Shown: one piece after another, positions 49,103 to 57,163 of the stretch
Position numbering within the stretch: the stretch's first letter is position 1
How the letters are laid out: the number at the start of each line of letters is the position of its first letter
Source: a bacterium
GTDB taxonomy: Bacteria; Armatimonadota; Fimbriimonadia; Fimbriimonadales; Fimbriimonadaceae
NCBI GenBank assembly: GCA_013823945.1
Contig: PNMZ01000009.1
Coordinates: forward strand, 1-58,410
Direction of reading: 5' to 3'
DNA: 58,410 bases
Notes under the pieces: generated by a model
Told to the model about the DNA's origin: nothing
The model's database searches: none
Seen by the model: only the letters and a program-made list of their open reading frames with translations
Position numbers and translations under genes: made by a program

Positions 49103-50056
49103 ATGGCTAGGTTCGTCTTGATGTCCGTGAATCGCATTTGGATTTTGATGATGTGGGTCGTTCTTGGGGGTTTGCTTGGTGGTTGCAGTCAGGTGGAGAA
49201 TCGAACTTCGGTTGGAGCCGACGGAGTGGTGAAGAAGTCGATTACGATTTCGGAGAATATGATGGGGGCGATGGGGGGTGGTGAAATTACGGCAGAGTCT
49301 TTGCGGGCGAAATTGAAGTTGCCGGGCGATGATTGGGAGTTTGAGGATTTGAGTGACGAAGATGAAGTTAAGATTCGGGTTTCTAAAGTGTTTGACAGTT
49401 TGGAGTCGGCGGCGGTTGATTTTGAATTAGCGGTATCGGATGAGCAGGCGGTTTTGGGTCGGTCTGAGTTTTTGGTGGGAAGCGAGGGGGCGGAGTTTGT
49501 GGAGCGGTACGCGATGAAGGTGCCGGTGCCAGCAGATGAGTTAAATGCCGAGATTGAGAAGGGTGCGGCAAGATTGCGACAGGCGTGGACAGTTGGTGAC
49601 TTGAATGATGCTGAGTCGAGAAGATTAGCCATTGGGGCGCGGGAGATTTTAATGAATGCGGTTTTTGGCCCCAGCGAGCCTCTTTTTCCGATTTTGGTAA
49701 GTTCTCCGGGACGATTTGAGCGAGAGGTACGTTTGCGGTGCTTTGAGCCGATGACGGAGCTGTTTTTGTCGGTTGATGGGGTGAGTGAAGATGAAGCTCG
49801 GGGTACCGTGCTGAGCTTTTTCAAGGTTTTGGATACGGAGGAGGAGTTTGGTGGGGCGGCTCCGGAGATTGAAATGGGTAACGAGGAGGAAGAAGAAACG
49901 GAGTCAACTTACTCGATACAGGTTGTTTTTTCGTCGCCAAAAATGGTGGAAGGAAATGGACGGTTTGACGTTTTTCAGGGCGAGTATTTTTGGGATTTCT
50001 ATTCGATGCGCTTGGAAACGAGTCCAGTTGAGATGCGGGTGAAGTTTCGGCGCTAG
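49103..50056 (+). CDS. Lipoprotein of unknown function
   Basis: A 317-residue protein with a type II signal: a hydrophobic segment and the lipobox 'LLGGC' put the lipidated Cys at residue 28. The mature part is strongly acidic (many Asp and Glu, including an EEEE stretch near 260) with 'VKIRVSKVFDSLE' and later beta-rich sequence. I recognise no family. It should be anchored to the outer or inner membrane facing the periplasm. It is divergent from the rhodanese gene; ATG 49121 is an alternative start. Confidence 0.75.
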   Translation: MARFVLMSVNRIWILMMWVVLGGLLGGCSQVENRTSVGADGVVKKSITISENMMGAMGGGEITAESLRAKLKLPGDDWEFEDLSDEDEVKIRVSKVFDSLESAAVDFELAVSDEQAVLGRSEFLVGSEGAEFVERYAMKVPVPADELNAEIEKGAARLRQAWTVGDLNDAESRRLAIGAREILMNAVFGPSEPLFPILVSSPGRFEREVRLRCFEPMTELFLSVDGVSEDEARGTVLSFFKVLDTEEEFGGAAPEIEMGNEEEEETESTYSIQVVFSSPKMVEGNGRFDVFQGEYFWDFYSMRLETSPVEMRVKFRR

Positions 50057-50100
50057 GGAGGATGCGTCTGGTTGATTTAACGTTGAACGGGTTGATGGCG

Positions 50101-50106
50101 TACAAT
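50101..50106 (+). promoter_or_regulatory. -10 box of the MarR-type gene (leaderless-type)
   Basis: TACAAT ends 7 bases before the GTG start. An ATG at 50105 is in frame but is followed at once by a stop, which supports the GTG at 50114. Confidence 0.5.
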
Positions 50107-50113
50107 GGAATGA

Positions 50114-50602
50114 GTGAGTCAGGATCCTAAGGGTAGTTACAGTGCGCGGGTTGAAGCATATGTTTGGCTTGTTCGATCGGCGGAGCATTTGCATGGGCTC
50201 GTGAGCAGGGGGTTGGTGCCTTTTGGATTGACACCGAGCCAGTATTCGACTTTGAAGGTTTTGGTACAGCGTGGGGAGATGATGCAGAAGGATATTGCCA
50301 ATTATTTGTTGAAAACGGGCGGGAACATCACAATGGTTGTTGATAATTTGGAGCGAATGGGTTTGGTGGGTCGATTCAAGTCGGAAGTGGATCGGAGGCA
50401 GACGATTGTTCGAGTTACTGAAAAGGGACGATCAGTTTTTGAGGAGGTTTATCCGGGGCATTTGGATGAGATTGAAAGCGTTTTGTCTGGTTTGACGGAT
50501 GAAGAATGCCGAATTTTGAGTGGGTTGTTGGAAAAAGTAGGGCCGGATCGGAGGTTAGTGTGTCTTTCGGTTCACAGAGAAGCTGTTTCAGAGTTAGTTT
50601 AA
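50114..50602 (+). CDS. MarR family transcriptional regulator
   Basis: A 162-residue winged-helix regulator. 'LTPSQYSTLKVLVQRGE', 'MMQKDIANYLLKTGGNITM' (recognition helix), 'VVDNLERMGLVGRF' and the wing 'SEVDRRQTIVRVTEKGR' are standard MarR elements; the wing 'DRR' is the family hallmark. The C-terminal helices should form the dimer. No ligand or target can be inferred. A short hairpin with a T-run follows the stop and separates it from the GGDEF/EAL gene. Confidence 0.93.
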   Translation: MSQDPKGSYSARVEAYVWLVRSAEHLHGLVSRGLVPFGLTPSQYSTLKVLVQRGEMMQKDIANYLLKTGGNITMVVDNLERMGLVGRFKSEVDRRQTIVRVTEKGRSVFEEVYPGHLDEIESVLSGLTDEECRILSGLLEKVGPDRRLVCLSVHREAVSELV

Positions 50603-50612
50603 AGGGATTTGT

Positions 50613-50641
50613 GCAAGAAGTGGGTAAATCTTGCGGTTTTT
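50613..50641 (+). terminator. Probable terminator of the MarR-type gene
   Basis: GCAAGA and TCTTGC form a 6-base-pair stem with a 10-base loop, followed by GGTTTTTG. The stem is short, so this is a weak call. Confidence 0.4.
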
Positions 50642-50687
50642 GTAACAGGTGGTATTGTTTTCAAATGCAATTATCCGACTGTTAAAT

Positions 50688-52796
50688 ATGACGCGCTGGG
50701 ATGCTCTTGTTCAATTAAGAGCTTGGCACAAGCTTGATAACCGCTTGCTGTCATTAGTTGTCAGTGGAATTTTCTTGTTCGCCCTCCTTATGCTTGGAGT
50801 TGTCGTTGGGGCTAAGTATGAGAATGACCAGAAGAATCGAGTTCGAAATGACCTCAAGACTTTGGCCATTGCAGCGGCTAGGATCGTTGACGGGGATAAG
50901 CATAATTTGATTCGCCAATCTGGAGGATTGGTCGGTGAGAACGAGAAAAAATTGTATCAAGAAGCGAATACGGAGCTTCGTAGATTTCTTCAGTATCATC
51001 CGGAGCTTTGCTACATCTACACCTTGTTCGGCGATGGCGAGGAAGTTCGATTTGGCTTTGATCCGACCGAGCCGGGGGATCAGGATGGGGATGGTCGCGA
51101 CGACAAGGCTTATTGGGGTGAGGGTTATGACGTTAAAACGCCCAATTTGATGGCGAGCATAAAGCGTGGAATGCCCAATGCTGAAGAGGAACCCCAAACT
51201 GATGAATGGGGAACATTTATGAGTGCCTATGCTCCATTCTTTGATAGTCAGGGTGAGATAGCGGGGGTTGTTGGAGTGGATGTTAGGGCCGATGCATACT
51301 TAAATGCGGTGTCCATTGGACGCCGGTTTTATGCGGGTTGGTTTATAGCGTCCTTGCTTTTGGCAGGTTTCCTCGGGCTCTGGAGTATGCGGTTAACGCA
51401 ACGAGTTCATCGAGATTTTTTGGGGATGCTTGAGGCGAATCGCATTCTTGAACATTCGAACGAAGAACTCGCACATTTGAATGCACAGTTGGACCAGTTG
51501 GCGAGAACGGATAAGCTGACTGGAGTTTTCAATCGGATGGGATTTTGCGCTGAGCTTGAGAGCTGTTTGGATGAACTTGAAAGTGGGTCAGAGACGGATT
51601 GTGCTTTGGCGGTAATGGACCTTGATGGATTCAAACACTCGAACGATCACTATGGTCACGCGTTTGGTGATCGGATGTTGGTGTCCTTCTTGGAGGAGGT
51701 CCAATCGCATCTAGGAGATGCCGTAATTGGTCGGATGGGAGGAGATGAATTTATTGTCTTGATGAAGGGGGAGAATGCTCTGAATCGGCTCAACATGGGT
51801 CTGGAATCTTTGAGGGAGCGACTGTCTCAGTATCCGCTCATCGTGAGTTTCATGGCCCAGTTTTGTTCGGCAAGTGTTGGTGTGGTGGGATATTTTGATC
51901 GAGCAAGTGGCATTGACTTGATGCGCCGGGCGGATATTGCGATGTATGTTGCGAAGGCTCAAGGGCCGGGAAATATTGTTCAATATGAGCCAGAAATGGG
52001 TGAGGCGTTGGAGCGCCGGGTTGAGATGGAGCATGAGCTTCGGATCGCTTGGGAACGGAAGCAGTTTTGGATGGCGGTCCAGCCGATCGTTGACTTGGAA
52101 CGTGGAAGGGTTATTGCGGGAGAGATGTTGATCCGCTGGACCCGAGAGGATGGAAAGAATGTTTCTCCGGCGGAGTTTATTCCGGTGGCGGAGAGTATGG
52201 GGTTGGTGGAGGATATGGGGTTATTTGCGGTGGAGGAAGCGTGTCGTAACTTGGAGCGTTTGGGTCGTGAGTTTCCAAGTCGGGATATCCATTTGAGTGT
52301 GAACATTTCTCCCCGTCAGGTGAACAAGCCAGACTTTGTTGAGCGAATTGAGGCGATTGTTGATCAATATTCCATCGAGAATGGGAGTTTGTGGCTGGAA
52401 TTAACTGAATCGTCGTTGATTCAAGAGGGTGCGGATGTTTTGGAGAAAATGACCCGGCTCCGAGACATGGGAATTCGGATTGCACTGGACGATTTTGGAA
52501 CGGGCTATTCTTCTCTTAGCATGTTGATGGATATTCCCCTTGATTGCTTAAAAATTGATCGGTCTTTTGTCATGCGGATGACGGGGGATCGGCAGAGTGT
52601 CGAATTGGTTCGGATGATTTTGGAGTTGTCTCGACTTTTGAATCTTGATGTTGTTGCGGAGGGGATTGAGTCTGATAATGAAGTTCGGATTTTGCGAGAG
52701 ATGGGTTGTGAGTGGGGGCAAGGGTTCCATTATTCGAGACCGATTCCGATGGATGAGTTTGTTGATGGGTGTGGTGACTACAAAAAAGCCGCATAA
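50688..52796 (+). CDS. Membrane sensor GGDEF/EAL protein
   Basis: A 702-residue c-di-GMP protein: membrane helix (about 20-42), extracytoplasmic sensor (about 45-205) with 'WGTFMSAYAPFFDSQGEIAG' as in dCache-like sensors, second membrane helix (about 210-230), GGDEF domain (about 265-430) with an intact GGDEF in 'RMGGDEFIVL', and EAL domain (about 440-695). In the EAL domain the signature is 'GEMLIRW', so EAL is EML. Other catalytic elements remain: 'SVNISPRQ', 'ELTESS', 'DDFGTGYSS', 'LKIDRSFV', 'AEGIE'. It may make c-di-GMP, break it, or do both. GTG 50649 is an alternative start. Confidence 0.9.
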   Translation: MTRWDALVQLRAWHKLDNRLLSLVVSGIFLFALLMLGVVVGAKYENDQKNRVRNDLKTLAIAAARIVDGDKHNLIRQSGGLVGENEKKLYQEANTELRRFLQYHPELCYIYTLFGDGEEVRFGFDPTEPGDQDGDGRDDKAYWGEGYDVKTPNLMASIKRGMPNAEEEPQTDEWGTFMSAYAPFFDSQGEIAGVVGVDVRADAYLNAVSIGRRFYAGWFIASLLLAGFLGLWSMRLTQRVHRDFLGMLEANRILEHSNEELAHLNAQLDQLARTDKLTGVFNRMGFCAELESCLDELESGSETDCALAVMDLDGFKHSNDHYGHAFGDRMLVSFLEEVQSHLGDAVIGRMGGDEFIVLMKGENALNRLNMGLESLRERLSQYPLIVSFMAQFCSASVGVVGYFDRASGIDLMRRADIAMYVAKAQGPGNIVQYEPEMGEALERRVEMEHELRIAWERKQFWMAVQPIVDLERGRVIAGEMLIRWTREDGKNVSPAEFIPVAESMGLVEDMGLFAVEEACRNLERLGREFPSRDIHLSVNISPRQVNKPDFVERIEAIVDQYSIENGSLWLELTESSLIQEGADVLEKMTRLRDMGIRIALDDFGTGYSSLSMLMDIPLDCLKIDRSFVMRMTGDRQSVELVRMILELSRLLNLDVVAEGIESDNEVRILREMGCEWGQGFHYSRPIPMDEFVDGCGDYKKAA

Positions 52797-52858
52797 AGCA
52801 GGGATTTGAGTCCTGGGTTAAGTAGATATATTTCTACATTAAATTTTCTTGGTCAGCG

Positions 52859-52864
52859 TATAAT
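52859..52864 (+). promoter_or_regulatory. -10 box of uvrB (leaderless-type)
   Basis: A perfect TATAAT ends 8 bases before the uvrB ATG. No LexA-type inverted repeat is visible around it. Confidence 0.55.
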
Positions 52865-52872
52865 AGATTGAG

Positions 52873-54966
52873 ATGAGCTCGACCATCGTTCGCTTTGATA
52901 CTCCTTTGCAGTTGACGCAAGACTTTTCTCCGAAAGGGGATCAGGCGACGGCGATTGCGGGGTTGGTAGAAGGTTTGGACAGTGGGATTCGGTTCCAGAC
53001 TTTGCTGGGAGCAACGGGAACGGGAAAGACCTTTACGATGGCGAGTGTGATAGCCGAGAGTCAACGTCCGGCGTTGATCATTGCTCATAACAAGACTTTG
53101 GCGGCTCAGCTTTGCCAGGAGTTTCGAGCGTTTTTCCCGGACAATGCAGTTCACTTTTTTATAAGCTATTACGACTACTATCAGCCGGAAGCTTATGTAC
53201 CGGGAGCGGATCTCTACATTGAAAAGGATTCGAGTTCAAATGATGAGATTGAGAGGTTGCGGCACGCAGCGACTCAGGCAATGCTTGAGCGGCGAGACGT
53301 GATCGTGATTGCGAGTGTGAGTTGCATTTATGGATTGGGGAGTCCGGACGTTTATGCGGATAGTGTGATTACGTTTGAATCGGGGGCAGATTTCCCGATG
53401 GATGAAGCGATGAAAAAGCTTGTCCAGATGCAGTTTACGAGGAATGACTTTGCGCTAGACCGGGGGACTTTTAAGGTGAAGGGGGATATATTGGATATTC
53501 AACCGAAAGACGAAGAGATTGTGACGAGGGTGGAATATTTCGGGGATACGGTGGAGCGGATTCGGTTGATTGATCCATTGACTCAGCACGTTCTGGACGA
53601 GCCGAAACGATGTTCGGTTTTTCCGGCGACGCATTATGTGACTCCGTTTGACCGGATTGATGAGGTTTTGGGATACATCCAGTCGGAGTCGAATCAGCAG
53701 GTGGCGAAGTTTGAGAGTGAGGGGAAATTAATTGAGGCGCTGCGGATTCGTCAGCGGACGGAATTTGACATGGAGATGATTCGTGAGGTGGGGTTCTGCA
53801 ACGGAATTGAGAATTATTCGCGGTATTTTGATGGTCGGAAGCCGGGTGATCCTCCTTATACATTGCTGGACTTTTTGCCGAAAGATGCGATTGTTTTTGT
53901 GGATGAGAGTCACCAGACTTTGCCTCAGGTTCGGGCGATGTTTAATGGCGATCGCCAGCGGAAGTCGGTTTTGGTGGACTACGGTTTTCGGTTACCGAGT
54001 GCATTGGACAATCGCCCTTTGAAGTTCGATGAGTTTTTGGAAAGAGTTCCGCAGGTGATTAATGTGAGTGCGACGCCGGGGCCATTTGAATTGGAGAAAG
54101 AGGGTAATCGGGTGGAGCAGATTATTCGCCCGACTTATGTCATTGATCCGGAGATTGAAATTCGTCCAACGGGGAATCAGGTTGATGATTTGATCGGAGA
54201 GATTCAGAAGCGGGTTGAAAAGAAGGAACGGGTTTTGGTGACGACGTTGACTAAGAAAATGTCGGAAGATTTGACCCATTATTTGGAGGATTTGGGAGTG
54301 AAGGTGAATTACATTCACTCCGAAGTGCATTCGATGGATCGGCCGGAGATATTGAAGGATTTACGGCTCGGGGTTTATGATGTTGTGGTTGGAGTGAACT
54401 TGTTGCGAGAGGGGCTTGACCTACCAGAGGTGACTTTGGTGGCGATTTTGGATGCAGACAAGGAAGGATTCTTGCGGTCGGAGACTTCGCTGATTCAGAC
54501 AGTTGGTCGGGCAGCTCGGAATGCGGGAGGGAAAGTGATTATGTATGCGGACAAGATCACTCGGAGTATGCAGGCGACTTTGGACGAGACAGACCGCCGG
54601 CGGGAGATTCAGCGGGCGTACAACGAGAAGAACGGGACGAAACCTTCAACCGTCATGAAGCAGGTTCGGGAAACAGTGCGGAGTTACGATATGGTGGCGG
54701 AGACTCCGGCAGGCTATACGGATGAGAAAGCTTCGGCTCTGATGCGTGATGGGGCGACGGTACCGATTGAGGACATTCCGGTATTGATCTCGGGACTTGA
54801 GAAAAAGATGAAGGAATTAGCTAAGGCGATGGAATTTGAGAAGGCGGCGGAAGTTCGGGATGAGATCGGGTCTTTGAGAAAGATGATGGGGGTGAGTGAC
54901 GGGAAGATCGGGATGGAAAAACGAAAATTGCCGAGTGCGCGGGGCAAATCTCGTTATAACCATTAG
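52873..54966 (+). CDS. uvrB: Excinuclease ABC subunit B
   Basis: UvrB verifies DNA damage and loads UvrC in nucleotide excision repair. The 697-residue protein has Walker A 'GATGTGKT' at 46-53, the damage-probing hairpin 'SYYDYYQPEAYVP' at about 98-110, the helicase motif 'VFVDESHQTLPQ', motif VI 'QTVGRAARNAGG', and the C-terminal UVR domain ('LEKKMKELAKAMEFEKAAEV') that binds UvrC. uvrA and uvrC are not in the window. A CRY-DASH gene starts 4 bases after its stop. Confidence 0.97.
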   Translation: MSSTIVRFDTPLQLTQDFSPKGDQATAIAGLVEGLDSGIRFQTLLGATGTGKTFTMASVIAESQRPALIIAHNKTLAAQLCQEFRAFFPDNAVHFFISYYDYYQPEAYVPGADLYIEKDSSSNDEIERLRHAATQAMLERRDVIVIASVSCIYGLGSPDVYADSVITFESGADFPMDEAMKKLVQMQFTRNDFALDRGTFKVKGDILDIQPKDEEIVTRVEYFGDTVERIRLIDPLTQHVLDEPKRCSVFPATHYVTPFDRIDEVLGYIQSESNQQVAKFESEGKLIEALRIRQRTEFDMEMIREVGFCNGIENYSRYFDGRKPGDPPYTLLDFLPKDAIVFVDESHQTLPQVRAMFNGDRQRKSVLVDYGFRLPSALDNRPLKFDEFLERVPQVINVSATPGPFELEKEGNRVEQIIRPTYVIDPEIEIRPTGNQVDDLIGEIQKRVEKKERVLVTTLTKKMSEDLTHYLEDLGVKVNYIHSEVHSMDRPEILKDLRLGVYDVVVGVNLLREGLDLPEVTLVAILDADKEGFLRSETSLIQTVGRAARNAGGKVIMYADKITRSMQATLDETDRRREIQRAYNEKNGTKPSTVMKQVRETVRSYDMVAETPAGYTDEKASALMRDGATVPIEDIPVLISGLEKKMKELAKAMEFEKAAEVRDEIGSLRKMMGVSDGKIGMEKRKLPSARGKSRYNH

Positions 54967-54970
54967 GTTG

Positions 54971-56284
54971 ATGGAAAAAGTTGTTTACTGGTTCCGACGT
55001 GACTTGCGAGTGCGGGACAATTGGGGTTTGATTCGGGCGGCTTCTCGTGGTCCGGTGGTCGGAGTGTTTGTTTGGGATTCGGCAGTGGTGGGCCGAGCGG
55101 GGCGTTTTGGGCAGGCTTTTCTGGTGGATTCGCTCGTGCAATTGAGGGAGGAAATGCGGCGATGCGGGAGTGATCTGGTGGTGGTGCGGGACTTAGAGGA
55201 GTTAGAGGGTCGGCAGGTGGTTTGTTCGGATGAGGTCGGGGTTTTTGAGTCAGCGGAGGCGGATCGGGTTGGGGCGGAGTTGGTTCGTCAAGATTTTTTG
55301 GTGGATTATGACTGGCGAAAATTGCCGGGGATTTTTACGAAGTTTCGGAAGGAGGTTGAGCCGCTGGGGGCAGTTCAGGTCTTGGGTGTGCCGGAGTTGA
55401 GGGGATGGGTATGGGATGGCGAAGAGTGCCTCTTGGATCAATTAGCAGAGGAGGTTTCGATAGTGGAACTCATGATGCCACCAGGTTTGCGTGGGGCGGC
55501 ATGGAGGGGGACTTGGTTTTTTTCAGGTCTAGAGCCAGTGCCTGTTTCTGTCTACAAAGATACTCGGAATGGATTCGATGGATGGAATTCTTCTAGCTTA
55601 CTCAGCAGTTATTTGGCATGGGGATGCATGAGTGTGCGTGAGGCCGCGGCGGAGGTGCGGCGGTGCGAGGATCTATATGCAGCAAATGATTCAACCTATT
55701 GGTTTATTTTAGAGTTGCTTTGGAGAGATTACTTTCATTATCTCGCGCGGCAGCAGGGAGTGAAAATGTTTTTGCGGGAGGGAATTCAAGGATTGGAGCT
55801 CGATTGGAGTGGCGGTGATGAACTCTACGATGCATGGTGTGGGGGGTGGACGGGTTATCCGATTGTGGATGCGTGCATGAGACAGCTTGCGGCGACGGGT
55901 TGGATGAGTAACCGGGGGAGGCAGATCACGGCGAATTTCTTGACCAAAGTGTTGAATGTTGACTGGCGGATGGGGGCGGAGTGGTTTGAGCGAAATTTGA
56001 TTGACTACGATGTGGCGAGTAACTGGGGGAATTGGCAGTACCATGCAGGGGTGGGCACGGATGGACGGGAATTTCGGGTTTTTCATCCGGTCAAACAAGC
56101 GGCAGAGCATGACCCAGCGTCTGAGTTTATTCAGAAGTGGTTGCCGGAATTAGCGGGGGTTTCGGCGAAGGAGGCAAGGATTCCGGGGGCTCATTGTGAT
56201 GTTGTTGTTGATTTCGATGAGGCGGTTGGGGTGAATCGGTCGCAGTATTTGGCTCGGGCCAGAAATTCGAAAGCGGGCTCCTGA
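54971..56284 (+). CDS. Cryptochrome DASH / photolyase family flavoprotein
   Basis: A 437-residue FAD protein of the photolyase/cryptochrome family. 'VYWFRRDLRVRDN' opens the antenna domain. The C-terminal FAD domain contains 'GWMSNRGRQITANFLTKVL', 'DWRMGAEWFERNLIDYDVAS' and 'NWGNWQYHAGVG'. These blocks, with 'PVKQAAEHDP' and 'WLPEL', match CRY-DASH better than CPD photolyase. CRY-DASH proteins repair CPDs in single-stranded or looped DNA and may sense blue light. The start chosen is ATG 54971; the frame upstream overlaps uvrB. Confidence 0.9.
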   Translation: MEKVVYWFRRDLRVRDNWGLIRAASRGPVVGVFVWDSAVVGRAGRFGQAFLVDSLVQLREEMRRCGSDLVVVRDLEELEGRQVVCSDEVGVFESAEADRVGAELVRQDFLVDYDWRKLPGIFTKFRKEVEPLGAVQVLGVPELRGWVWDGEECLLDQLAEEVSIVELMMPPGLRGAAWRGTWFFSGLEPVPVSVYKDTRNGFDGWNSSSLLSSYLAWGCMSVREAAAEVRRCEDLYAANDSTYWFILELLWRDYFHYLARQQGVKMFLREGIQGLELDWSGGDELYDAWCGGWTGYPIVDACMRQLAATGWMSNRGRQITANFLTKVLNVDWRMGAEWFERNLIDYDVASNWGNWQYHAGVGTDGREFRVFHPVKQAAEHDPASEFIQKWLPELAGVSAKEARIPGAHCDVVVDFDEAVGVNRSQYLARARNSKAGS

Positions 56285-56320
56285 GCCTGAGGGTGGTCGT
56301 TGTGGAGTTGGTAGGATGGA

Positions 56321-57163
56321 GTGGTGGAGTCGTTGGATGTGATTCGGGTGCCGGAGTCGATGTTGGAGATTCGGCGGGGGATGGACCGGGTGCCGACTCC
56401 GGCGGAGGCTTTGCGGATGTTTGCGACGCCGGTGCGGGTGCCGATGGCGCGGAAAGAAGCGCGGGTCGCGGATAAGGGACGGCGATTTGAGTTTGAGAGT
56501 GGGGGTGTTAATCTCGTTGGGTGGGAATGGGGAGGTGGAGAGAAGTCAGTCCTCTTGATGCATGGGTGGAATGGGAGGGCGACAAATTTGAGTTCGTTTG
56601 TTGAGCCGTTGGTGGATGCGGGCTTTCGAGTGGTGGCATTTGATGCCCATGGGCATGGGGACAGTGGAGGTGACCACTGCTATGCGCCGCTTTATGCTGG
56701 AGCTGCGAGAAAGTTGGCCGAGGACATGGGGGATTTTTGGGGAGTAGTGGCGCATTCCTTTGGGACATGTTCGGCGACGGTGGCGATGAAGGATGGATTG
56801 CAAGTTGAGCGAGTTGTTTATTTGAGCACGATGTGTTGGATCAAGATGCGGTTTTATGAGTTTGCAGCGGCAGTGGGGTTAGATCGGGCGGGTCAAGACG
56901 AGATGTGGCGGATCAGCGAGGAGTATTTTGGGAGGGGTTTGATTGAGAGTTACCATGGGGATGTGGCGGGGCGGGAATTTACTGCGCGGGCGCTCATGGT
57001 GCATGATGAGGATGACCAGGAGATCTTGGTGGCACAGAGTCGAGCGATGCAAGTGGTATGGCAGGGTTCTGAGCTTTGGGAGACGAAGGGATTGGGTCAT
57101 TTCCGGATTATTAGGAGTGGGTCGGTGGTTGGGCGAGCAGTGGAGTTTTTGAATGAAGTTTGA
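56321..57163 (+). CDS. Alpha/beta hydrolase
   Basis: A 280-residue cytosolic alpha/beta hydrolase with GTG start. 'LLMHGWNGRATNL' is the oxyanion loop, 'VAFDAHGHGDSGG' follows, and the nucleophile elbow is 'VAHSFGTC' (Ser146). The acid is in 'VHDEDDQEI' and the His in 'GLGHFRI'. The N-terminal 55 residues ('RVPTPAEALRMFATP') are an extension found in several such proteins. Substrate unknown. Its 3' end overlaps the Rieske oxygenase gene by 11 bases, which suggests related substrates. Confidence 0.85.
   Translation: MVESLDVIRVPESMLEIRRGMDRVPTPAEALRMFATPVRVPMARKEARVADKGRRFEFESGGVNLVGWEWGGGEKSVLLMHGWNGRATNLSSFVEPLVDAGFRVVAFDAHGHGDSGGDHCYAPLYAGAARKLAEDMGDFWGVVAHSFGTCSATVAMKDGLQVERVVYLSTMCWIKMRFYEFAAAVGLDRAGQDEMWRISEEYFGRGLIESYHGDVAGREFTARALMVHDEDDQEILVAQSRAMQVVWQGSELWETKGLGHFRIIRSGSVVGRAVEFLNEV

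Noticed and set aside
52821..52845. GTAGA/TCTAC hairpin as terminator of the GGDEF/EAL gene
   Set aside because: The stem is only five weak base pairs and no T-run follows directly.
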